Positions 56,001 through 64,000 of a stretch of 64,000 nt of DNA are shown piece by piece. The position numbers and the translations under genes are program-made. The DNA is from Semisulcospira habei. Its lineage: Eukaryota; Mollusca; Gastropoda; Semisulcospiridae. The notes below the pieces were generated by a model. It had not been told where the DNA came from. It was given only the letters and a program-made list of their open reading frames with translations, and did no database searches. The stretch is taken from NCBI GenBank assembly GCA_036245525.1, contig BTPG01000003.1:157182439-157246438 (forward strand), given 5' to 3'. Each line of letters begins with the position of its first letter. The stretch's first letter is position 1.

Positions 56001-56583
56001 CAAAGTCCAGCATGAGAGAAGGATCACACACAGTGATGTCTAGAACAGAACTAGATCCTGAACCTGAGTTAGAGTATGTAGGTGAGCCATCGTTAAAGAC
56101 ACATAGGTTAAGTTGAGAAAAAACATCTTCTAACATCTGACCTCTGCCATCATAGTGGTCGCTGCCCCAAAGGTGAGCGTGACCATTAAAATCCCCCATG
56201 AGAATAAAGGGAGGGGACAGTTGATCTACTAAGTTAAAAATATCATTGCTACTGACCCGCAGTGATGGTGGCAGGTAAATACTGCATACGGTTATGGTCT
56301 TCTTCAAGGTAACCCGAGCTGCGACAGCCTGAAGACAGTTGTCGATGCTAACGGGGCTACATAAAATTTGGCTACTAATGAGAAGAGCCGCTCCACCCGA
56401 GCGCCTCTCCGAATCAGAGCCTTTGTGTATAACGTTAAAACCATTAAAGGATACATGGTCAGAAGTCTTCAGGTAAGTCTCCTGAAGAGATATTACTGAG
56501 GGGTTATAGAACTTGACTAAAAGACGTAATTCCTCAAAGTTAGCTTGAAAACCACGACAATTCCACTGAAGCATAGAGTACAT
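53008..56583 (-). CDS. LINE ORF2: AP endonuclease, reverse transcriptase and RNase H, intact
   Basis: 1191 codons, uninterrupted. It nicks target DNA and primes reverse transcription of the element RNA there. The N-terminal APE-type endonuclease (~1-225) begins MLQWNCRGFQANFEELR and shows SLQETYLK, LMGDFNGHAHLWGS and CGSDHFPV (~206). RT (~480-780) has PGNYRPIALTSCLCKTMERL (~504), FFDLEKAYDTTWK, VQQGSILSPVLFS and catalytic LFVDDFALCARG (~668). A C-terminal RNase H (~960-1090) has LYTDGSKSEDGRVAV, FSAELQAILLALKHA, LILSDSLSALQAL and VPGHVGIEGNRITDSAAN. Endonuclease plus RNase H places it in the I superfamily; Nimb-like is my best guess. It starts 2 nt after the ORF1 stop. Confidence 0.93.
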   Translation of the reverse strand: MYSMLQWNCRGFQANFEELRLLVKFYNPSVISLQETYLKTSDHVSFNGFNVIHKGSDSERRSGGAALLISSQILCSPVSIDNCLQAVAARVTLKKTITVCSIYLPPSLRVSSNDIFNLVDQLSPPFILMGDFNGHAHLWGSDHYDGRGQMLEDVFSQLNLCVFNDGSPTYSNSGSGSSSVLDITVCDPSLMLDFDWKVHDDLCGSDHFPVVLSSVSCEEDSPVGRWNLKKANWPLFASLCQSRLTEEVVMSAKEPVSCFTLILLDVAGETIPRTSTSVPQKPRVPWFNEECRKAPKIRKSAQRRAFCNLSQANILTFKRQRAKARYIFKRERHASWRRFVSSLSSRTPSQNVWKAVRRIRGRGGSASVGHLRDGASLVTDKKAVANLLASTIDHTSSTEHYSPFFQREKEKRESCACDFISDNSEDYNAPFKFSELQQAMQKCTDSAAGLDTIHYQLLTHLPEDSLLVLLKAFNHIWITGRFPPSWRQAVVVPIPKPGKDPSDPGNYRPIALTSCLCKTMERLVNARLVWHLESRGLITDLQCGFRRFRSTTDHLVRFESFIQDAFVNKQHVYAIFFDLEKAYDTTWKYGIMSDLSDMGFKGHLPVFIHNFLSNRSFHVRVGSTLSNSFEQEMGVQQGSILSPVLFSIKINNIVKAVKDDSECSLFVDDFALCARGRGLASLERRLQLCVDRIQGWVSLNGFRFSPSKTICVHFTNQTKFFPKPTLSIAGVPIPVAEEATFLGVIFDKRLTFCNHVTYLRTSCQKALDILRVVGRTDWGADRIVLLRLYRALVRSKLDYGSVVYGSASKSVLQRLNTIHHQGLRICLGAFRTCPVPSLYAEAGEPSLGLRRIRLMLSYVLKLKAHPDNPAYDCVFNPSFAEIYDAHPGTVRPLSFRVRPHLQAAGVDLDKVSESLQHVTPPWLLPVPDILLDLTAHKKDCTPPAIYQQSLNELFSIFPGYCRLYTDGSKSEDGRVAVAAVSSRHPKRPFKLRLPDHSSVFSAELQAILLALKHAYQSRERNFLILSDSLSALQALQGAGTDHPLLVQIRELYADLMKEYYDIIFIWVPGHVGIEGNRITDSAANSARSDPVPDTQTVYSDFKPVISAYIDREWQSEWDKEEGNKLHEALPKLSDSLPFRCGSRREETVLARLHIGHTYVTHSYLLKQDERHGVLPVMSSFLFDTFWCIVLT

Positions 56584-56585
56584 GA

Positions 56586-58020
56586 TTATGTCTTATCGGG
56601 GGGTGAAGAGTTTTTCCCCCCTTTTTCCTTTACCTTGGAAGGAGTTGAAGAAACAGAGGGGGGCCGGCTCCCGGGCCTCCTCTGGTTCTTCGGAGATGAA
56701 GGGGGTGGAGCTGCCGCAAAATCAGCAACGACAACTTCCACTCCCTCCATCCGCTCCTCCAGTGCAGCATATTTGTTTTGAAGGGGGACATCAGTGTTCC
56801 CCTTCTGGGCCCGTGCGCACAGCGGTCCCATAGATTTCTTAGACCCCTGGTCCTGGGCAGCGTTCCTGCCGCTAGAGTTAGCGGCCTTAGAAGGCTGACC
56901 AGAGCCAGAAGCCTTTGGAGTTGACTAACAGGTTTGGGTGGGGGCTGAGGCTTAGGGGCAACAGAAGGCGGCACAACCAGACCGGCAGTGTCCGCCTTCT
57001 GCGTTCCCTGGCTCTTCTTCACCACCGGAGGAGGGTTACTCTCCAGGGGCGAGATGACCCGAGGCTCCGCCCCCAACCAAGAAGTTGGGGTCTGACATGA
57101 AAAGTCTTTGGTGGGACGCTTACCTGCCACCGCTGCACTGAAAGTATATATTGAGGTGTTAGAGGTTGGGGCAGCCGCAGCTGCACCAGAGCCTTCAACC
57201 AGTTTTTTGGCATCTAGAAAGGACAGTCCCTTCTCCACACGCACCTGCTGAATCTTGCACTCGGATATCCAACGAGGGCATTTCTTATCCGAAGCCATAT
57301 GCGCTCCCTGGCAATTCACACACAAGGGGGTGGCTGTGCAGGACTCAGCAGAGTGTCCGGGCTTGGTGCAACGGGCGCATGAAGCCTCTGCCTGACGGCA
57401 TGTCTTCTGCCCATGGCCATACTTTTGGCACTTAAAGCACCGGAGGGGGAGAGGGACGTACTTTTTCACTCTCAGGGAGTAGTAACCTCCCCAGATGGTA
57501 GTAGGAGGGGTGGGGTTGCCAAACGTCAGGATGATGGTAGGGAGACGGATCTCCCCACCACCTCGCTTGGAAGCGAAGCGCCTGACTAAGTCACCCCCTG
57601 AGACTTAAGGTTCCATACAAGTTCATCTTCCGACAGTTCTGCCAAAGCTTGATCTTTGATTACGCCTCTTGACGAATTCATAGTCTTGTGGGGTGTGACC
57701 TCCACCGGAGTGTCTCCGATGGAAGAGAGCCTCAGTAGCCCGCTGGAGTGTGCCCGGGTACGGCACTCCACCAGCAAGTCACCAGACCTGAGGCGCTGGG
57801 CGTCAGGCCTGCCAACACGGCTCCTGAGGGTCTCCCCCACCAGGAAAGGATGCAGCTTAGTAACAGGTTTCTCCTTCACCTTGCTATGGACAATGAGGAA
57901 GCGAGGCCATACGGCCGACGCCTGAGGCGTCGCTTCCTCACAGTCCGAGTCACTGTCATGTTCAATGTTGGTGGCTATGTGCCGCTTCTGTGCAAGTTTG
58001 GGTTTTTTTGTTTTATCCAT
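56586..58020 (-). pseudogene. Young LINE ORF1 (three CCHC knuckles), two frameshifts
   Basis: Starts at 58020 (MDKTKKPKLAQKRHIATNIE). The first frame stops at 57586 after a one-base deletion relative to copy A (cctgactaagtc versus cctgacgtaggtc). The second frame (to ~56930) carries CFKCQKYGHGQKTC, CARCTKPGHSAESC and CVNCQGAHMASDKKC. A second shift near 56930 moves to the frame ending at 56586, which encodes a short amphipathic stretch (NKYAALEERMEGVEVVV) and a basic Pro/Ser/Lys tail. The true C-terminus is that third frame, since it is shared with the old copy. ORF1 is not functional as it stands, although ORF2 is open. Confidence 0.82.
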
Positions 58021-58681
58021 ATTATAATAGTAGAGATATTCATCCCCCGGGGGTCCCCGCCCGCCACCGAGCCCAACAAGGGAAATTGCAAATGTCGGCG
58101 GGTCTCCAGCCGACGCACAATGGAGACTGCCCGAAAGATATACTCAAGGGGGTAAGCCCGATTGAACCGTTTGAGCCACCGCCTTCTATCACACTGTTGA
58201 ATGCAGGGGAATACTGGCGTAAAGCACCTAATGAGCAGCAGAAGCTATAGCATGGTGCTCCGTATATCAACCCGCATGTCAACAGTGGGATAGGGCTCAA
58301 CGTGACAAGAGCCGATTGACTAGGCCGGTACGACTAGCCTCCCGTTTAGGTAGAAGTCAAGGCCGAAGTGGAGTGTTGGCACCAGTGAGCCGCAGCCCAA
58401 AGGGAACCTCAGCCACCAGGATCCACGGGTCTCCAAGCACGGCAAACACTTGGGATCCAAAGGACCAAAAAGTCACGAGTATTTTTAAGGACCAATCCAA
58501 CATGGTACAACCTGGGTTAGCACAGCTCCTGAAAAACCGGACCAGTGAAAAGGCTGAACAACATATCTGCTGACATCAAGTCCTAATCCTGGACAAAGAT
58601 GGCACCAGTCTGCTAGCCCACTCAGTCAGGGACTGAGTGGACTACCCACCCACGCCACGTGGAGGCCGGTGCCGGGTAGGC

Positions 58682-60403
58682 TGCTGACCAGAGCCAGAAG
58701 CCTTTGTAGTAAGATTGACAGGCTTGGGTGGGAGCTGAGGCTTAGGGGCAGCAGAAGGCGGTGTCACTGGACTGGTAGCATCCGCCTTCTGCGTTCTGTG
58801 GCTCCTCGTCACCACTGGAGGAGGGTTACTCTCCAGGGGCGAGAGGAGCCGAGGCTCGGCCCCAAACCAAGAAGTTGGAGTTTGACATGAGAAATCTTTG
58901 ATGGGGCGCTCGCCTGCCACCGCAGCACTGAATGTATACACAGAGGTGTTACTAGAGTTTGGGGCAGCCTCAGCTGCACCAGGGCCGTCAACCAGTTTTT
59001 TGGCGTCCGCAAAGGACAGCCCCTTCTCTACATGCATCTGCTGAATCTTGCACTCGGATATCCAATGAGGGCATTTCTTATCCAAAGCCATATGCGCCCC
59101 CTGGCAATTCACACACAGGGGGGTGGCTGTGCAGGACTCAGCAGAGTGTCTGGGCTTAGTGCAACAGGCGCATGAAGCCTCTGCCTGGCGGCATGTCTTC
59201 TGCCCTTTCCCATATTTTTGGTACTTAAAACACTTTTAAGGAGTAGTAATCTCCCCAGATAGTAGTGGGGGGGGGGGGGAGGGAGGGGTGGGGGTGCCAA
59301 ACGTCAGGATGATGGTAGGGAGACGGATCTCACTACCACCTTGCTTGGAAGCGAAGCGCCTGATGTAAGTCACCTCCTGCAACTTAAGGTTCCGTACAAG
59401 TTCATCTTCCGACAGTTCTGCCAATGCTTGATCTTTAAACACTCCTCTAGAAGAATTCGTTTTGTGGGGTGCGACCTCCACTGGAGTGTCTCCGATAGAG
59501 GAGAGCCTCAGTAGCCTGTTGGAGAGTGCCCTGGTACGGCACTCTACCAGCAAGTCACCAGACCTGAGGCGCTGGGCCTCAGGCCTGCCAACACGGCTCC
59601 TGAGGGTCTCCCCCACCAGAAAAGGGTGCAGCTTTGAAACAGGCTTCTCTTTAACTTTGCTGTGGACAATGAGAAAGCAAGGCCAGACGGCCGATGCCTG
59701 AGGCGTCGCTTCCTCACAGTTGGGAGTAGCTATCATTGTCAAGGACAATGTCGGCGGCTATGTGCCGCTTTGGTGCCAGTTTTGTATTTTTTGGTGTTTC
59801 CATATTATAGTATGATAGATATTCATCCCCCGGGGGTCCCTGCCCACCACCAAGCCCAACAAGGGAAAGTGCATTTGTCGGCGGGTCTCGAGCCGACGCA
59901 CAATGGAGACTGCCCGAAAGATATACTCAGGGGGTTAAGCCCGATTGAACTGTCTGAGCCACCACCATCTATCACAATGTTGAATGCAGGGGAATACTGG
60001 CGTAAAGCACTTAATCAGCAGCAGAGGCCATAGCATGGTGCTCCGTATATTAACCTGCATGTCAACAGTGGGAAGGGCTCAACGTGACAAGAGCCAATTG
60101 ACCAGGCCTCCCGTTTAGGTAGAAGTCAAGGCCAAAGTGGAGTGTTTCAGCCACCAGGATCCTCTTCTCCTCCGACACGGATCTCCAAGCACGGCAAACA
60201 CTCGGGATCCAAAGGACCAAAAACTAATGAGTATTTTTAAGGACCAATCCAACATGGGTTAGCACAGCTCCTTCAAAACCGGACCAGTGAAAAAGACTGA
60301 ACAACATATCTGCTGACGTCAAGTCCTAATCCTGGACAAAGATGGCACCCTTTCACTAGCCCACTCAGTCAGTGACTGGGGAGACTACCCACCCACACCA
60401 CAT
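58682..60403 (-). mobile_element. Old LINE, piece 3: ORF1 and 5' UTR
   Basis: Begins with tgctgaccaga and continues ORF1 from the break at 52672. Frames: 58642-59112 (third knuckle and the Pro-rich region) and 59236-59748 (N-terminal half), with the original start near 59801. A G-run at ~59267 and several indels break it. The 5' end (gactacccacccacaccaca) is at ~60400, flanked by gagagagacagagag, resembling the GA-rich tract left of piece 1. The three pieces add up to about 5.9 kb, close to full length. Confidence 0.87.
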
Positions 60404-60454
60404 GGAGAGAGACAGAGAGCTAGCTGTGAGAACATAGTATAACATAATATACAT

Positions 60455-60545
60455 AGTGTTGTGGGAACACAGGCCTGTGGGAACATAAACCTGTGGGAAC
60501 ATAGACCTATGGGAACATGGACTTGTGGGAACAAAGACTTGCTCC
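60455..60545. repeat. 16-bp minisatellite (cctgtgggaacataga)
   Basis: About five and a half units; complement of the minisatellite at 32030-32150, so the old LINE's two flanks carry the same motif in opposite orientation. Confidence 0.75.
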
Positions 60546-60793
60546 TGTTGGCCACAGGTTCCGTACACACACTGCCTAGCAAGAGGAAGGGGGTCATAGT
60601 GGTGGGTGAGGGAGGAAGGGGAGGGCTGCACATTTTTTACATACAGCCCTGTTTCTGAAAATGATCAGTCGGTGGTAAGCATAGAGACTTAGTCTAAATG
60701 AGATTCTTCTTTTCCCATTCTTTATTCAACCAAAGACAAAGACTGACCATGTGATGTGCAGTGGGAGTGAGCGAGACGGAGGAACTGTCATCT

Positions 60794-61250
60794 TCACTGA
60801 TAGTGTTTCCGTATTCTGACCCTGAAAGCAGAGGCGAGGGCCAGTAGGAAGCAAGTCTTCCACGTCACGTCCAGGAACTGTGCCAACTGGATCAGTTCAA
60901 AGCGGGCAGAGTTGAGCCAGGTCAGCACCCAGGGCAGGTCCCATCGTGGCACCAGCGAGCGAAGGGCGGGACGTTGTAGACCGAAAGAGGTCATAAGATC
61001 GGTGAGGTCTTTGCAGTTACCAGGGTCGGGTCATCCCAAATGCTGCTACACGTCAGCGATCATGGCCAGGCTGCCTCGAATGGTGATTGGCGCTAAATGC
61101 TGGTCGGTGAATAGCCAGAGGAAAACTCCACCAGCTGGGGAACCGTCAAATCCGTGGGGTAGCGGCATTTGTTGTCACACCAGTGGCACAGGACTTGCCA
61201 TTGTCCTTCATAGACTCATCTGGTCGAGGACCTGTGAGCTGAAGCGATAG
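60794..61250 (-). pseudogene. DIRS-B tyrosine recombinase fragment
   Basis: LRSLVPRWDLPWVLTWLNSA, RFELIQLAQFLDVTWKTCFL and LALASAFRVR follow the usual DIRS YR order: core linker, then the helix preceding box I. Here the box I Arg appears retained (FRV), but the sequence then degenerates (RIRKHYQ, stop). The upstream N-terminal part extends to ~61250 in broken frames. Confidence 0.7.
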
Positions 61251-62329
61251 CCTCCACCGCTGCACCTGAGGAGCCTCTAGCCGCGAGGGTTTGCCGCACA
61301 ATCTCCAGGCGTGGAGGAGGAGCCGTTCAGGGCTGCGCTTGCTTGAGCATCGTGCGTGGGGTGGGCAGTCGCAGCGGGGGAGCTGTGGTGAGGTTCACGA
61401 GGTCGATGGTCCATGACTTGGTCCAGCAGATATGGGCCACCAGGAACAGGACCGTGTTGCACCCTCTGAGCTGTGCGACGAGAGTTCTCGGGACGTGCAA
61501 AACAACGTGCGTGGGGTCAGATCAGGAGGCCGGCGATCCACGAGCACCTTCCGCAGCAAGTATCCACCCAGAACAGGACCGCGTTGCCACCTTAAGCTGA
61601 GCAGGAGCTTGGAACTAGCACTGTAGGAGGTTCGGCGAGGCGGCGAGGCTATCCCAAGAGAGGTAGCGAGCATCGACCACTCAAGCTAGCGGCAATGGAA
61701 CGGTGGAAGACGAAGCGAGAAAGCCGTCGGTACCAAGTCAGCTCGATCATCGAAACTCACAGCCGCGCCGATCATCCGAAGATGTCCGGACGGCGTGTCC
61801 ACTCGGAGCGGAGCTGCCGGCTGCGATGCGCGATGGAGTCGGCAGGTCATGCGGAAGTCCCGTGAAGACTCTTTCTCGGGTAGCGACGTCTACTGCGCAC
61901 CAACGGAGCCCCTAGCAAAGGAGGAAGGAAGGGAGGGAGAGCACCCGCGGCGGCGCGACTTTCGGCGATGCCAGGAACATCTGGGGTGAAGGTGAGAAGA
62001 AGAATCTCCCAACGAGGCAGACAGGATCCACCCAGCGAAGAAGGTGAGGACGGAGCAACGGCCACACCCGGACCTGAGACTCGAGGTCGTCCATCGAGGG
62101 TCGTCCGTGGAAAAGCGGGAGCAGCTGAAGCAGGGTGGCAGTAGAGGCATCGTAGGGGACGAAGTCGGCTGCAGTACTCACCAGGTCCTGAAGCGGAAGT
62201 CTTCGTCTGGCATAGCACGCCTGCTCTTGAAACACCCGCCGCGCTGGGTTCGCGAACCGCTGAATCCGCCACTCCGGAAGTCGTCTTTCGTGAGGTCGAT
62301 GCATGATTCCATCCCTAGGCCAAGTGGCG

Positions 62330-62680
62330 CTATGACGTGAAGTCGGACTTGCCCACGTAGACCCGGAAGCCGAGCCTGTCAAGGAATCTAGAAGTGCATC
62401 TTGATCCTTCTCCAACGAGGACCCTGACCGGTATCGCACGAGAAGATCGACTAGGGAAGTCAAAGTGGGGCACGATGACGACCAACTGGTCCTGTCCACT
62501 AAGACGAACCACTATGGTTGAAACCCCAGAGGCAGCGACTGACACCGAATGGAGCACGCGACACTGGTAAATTACACCGCCGAAGGCAAACCGGAGGAAA
62601 CGTCTGGAGACGGGCTGTCTGTTGACGCGCAGAAGGAATTCTTCTCCCAGGATGTCTCCGACCGGTTCCGCAACCGCCAA
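62330..62680 (-). pseudogene. DIRS-B reverse transcriptase fragment
   Basis: RRFLRFAFGGVIYQCRVLHS is the DIRS RT 'HRRFLRFAFGG..Y.YRVLPFG' segment, with PFG replaced by HS. Flanking residues are not alignable by eye and the catalytic Asp pair is not visible. Position upstream (5') of the recombinase fits the DIRS order. Confidence 0.65.
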
Positions 62681-64000
62681 TCATCTAGGGACGTCGACGT
62701 GGCTGTACAAAGAGGTCCAACAAGCCCAGTCCACTACAGCGTCCAGAAGCAGTTGAACACCTAGTGGCTGCGGAAGAGGCGAAGGGAAGTGCACGACACT
62801 GGAAGACCACGCCGTTGAGGTGAGGTGGAAGTAACAGCTGGAGACAGGGAGTCTGGGGCGAGCTGAACGCAACTTGTCCAGGGAGGTCTCTGACTGGCTC
62901 CGCACGAGAAGATCGTCAGGAAATGTTGACGAGTCCCAGCTGACCACCCAGTCCAAAGGCAGTACTGCGGCGCAAAGGCTCGGGCGGTCTCCACACTGCA
63001 GGGCGAGGCAGCGACGAACTGGTACAGAGTGGAGCATGCATCAACAGTGGTAGCCGCCACCAACGGTCGGGAGGTCGAAGCCGCAGTGCAGGGGGTAACC
63101 CAAAGCACCAGTGCACACAAAGTGGTAGCCGGCAAGGCGGCGACCCAGGAGTGGACCGCAGCGTAGTAGGAGGAAACCGGGCAGCCAGGAACTCCTAACC
63201 GCGGCGAGTGCAGGGAGCCTCTGATCCTCGATGCGCGGAACGAAGCCCGGTAGAGGCTCAGTCATGCGTAGTACTAGTCAAGCGCCGTCTCCACAGGGCG
63301 ACGCGCAACGTCCCGGGATCGTAGAAACTGTCCGACAGTCCTAGGGCGCCGGCAGGCGAAGCTACTAAGAGAATAAAACGGATCACTAACGACAATGCTA
63401 ACTTACCTTCCAGCTGTAACGCTCTACAATGTGTACACCCTTGAAAAACCCCGCGACATGTGTACACCCAACCCCTACTAGCGGTCGTGGCAGCCGATGC
63501 TATGGCTGCGCTTGTAGTACTCTAAGTGCCATGCGGGCGCGCAAAGCCCCGCAGATTCATCCTGTCCAGGGAAAGGCATCATCCCTGGGCTGGAAGCTGT
63601 ACAACTGTGTTGGACCAGAAGGCTCGCGTCGTAACCCCTACAGCCCGAGACGACCTGTCCCGTGAGCGTCAGGTGAACGCCGCACATTGATCCCGTAGTC
63701 TCAGCCGGGGCGATGGTACTTTTACTGCGCTTGGGGCGGAACACTCTGTTGGCCTGTGGCAGGTTTGGTCGGCCGTATTCTTGTCCCGACGGCAGGCCCA
63801 GGGTGACGGGCGCATCCAAGTCACGGGAAACAGTCTGTGGCAGCGGCGGCCTGTCCCGCGAGCGCGGCCGCCGTCGAGGAACGGCAGCCCGCTCGTACTT
63901 CAAACACCCAATGGTCCATTCGCACCGATCTGAGAGTAGATGGTGCGTGCGAAATCGATGTGAACCCAGCTCGTCCGTTAACTTCTATCCAACGGACGGG

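Larger units (their letters stand above)
52673..58681 (-). mobile_element. Young full-length I/Nimb-like LINE inserted in the old LINE
   Basis: 6009 bp from a (TTAG)2-ttatttggatttaacgcc tail to ...ggccggtgccgggtaggc. It is flanked by tgctgaccaga at 52662-52672 and 58682-58692; removing it rejoins the old LINE's ORF1 exactly. It has ~660 bp 5' UTR, ORF1, ORF2 and ~335 bp 3' UTR. The intact ORF2 shows it is younger than its host copy. Confidence 0.92.
60640..64000 (-). mobile_element. DIRS-like element B, 3' part, heavily decayed, runs off window
   Basis: Carries DIRS recombinase and RT remnants (separate entries) in minus orientation. Its 3' terminal ~125 bp matches the orphan fragment at 15695-15850. 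From ~61250 to 64000 the sequence is GC-rich with many short overlapping frames, which fits a decayed coding body. It differs from DIRS-A in its terminal sequence, so it is a different family or subfamily. Confidence 0.65.

Overview
This window is animal (metazoan) nuclear DNA, most likely from a marine mollusc. The clade is inferred from the repeats, in particular about a dozen arrays of ~160-bp monomers with conserved ends that resemble the bivalve 'pearl' / Helentron-like elements. Almost everything recognisable is transposable-element sequence. The only host gene supported is the 3' end of a minus-strand protein O-glucosyltransferase gene (POGLUT1/rumi family): a penultimate 57-nt exon (28995-29051) and a terminal coding exon (19440-19581). 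They join in matching phase across a ~9.4-kb intron. Upstream exons were not found and should lie beyond the right edge, so most of 29-64 kb is probably also intronic.

Layout. 1-1.9 kb: 5' half of an I/Nimb-like LINE (copy A). 1.9-19 kb: AT-rich DNA with the ~160-bp-monomer arrays, homopolymers, a long (TA)n tract, short retroposons (two with target-site duplications), Tigger/pogo-like fragments and a DIRS terminal fragment. 19.4-29.05 kb: the POGLUT1-like terminal exons and the intron between them, which holds a 284-bp palindromic DIRS derivative, an unexplained 3-kb stretch and a 5.6-kb decayed DIRS retrotransposon with ~47-bp inverted terminal repeats. 29-33.2 kb: further repeats. 33.2-60.4 kb: a nested block. 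An old ~6-kb LINE (33213-34369, 49659-52672, 58682-60403) was split twice: by an LTR retrotransposon array (34370-49658; 5-bp duplication ctctg) and by a younger 6.0-kb LINE of the same family (52673-58681; 11-bp duplication tgctgaccaga). 60.6-64 kb: a second, badly decayed DIRS-like element.

The LTR block is LTR-internal-LTR-internal-LTR, two near-identical bodies sharing the middle LTR. Its pol encodes protease, integrase, reverse transcriptase, RNase H in that order. Integrase upstream of RT is the rare Gmr1-like order among Ty3/gypsy-related elements. The primer-binding site matches the 3' end of tRNA-Leu. Both bodies share two single-base breaks (in gag and in RT), and the second body has an additional 8-bp duplication in RNase H. 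The young LINE keeps a complete 1191-codon ORF2 (AP endonuclease, RT, RNase H), while its ORF1 carries two frameshifts. All LINE, LTR and DIRS elements with identifiable coding sequence read on the minus strand, the same direction as the host gene.
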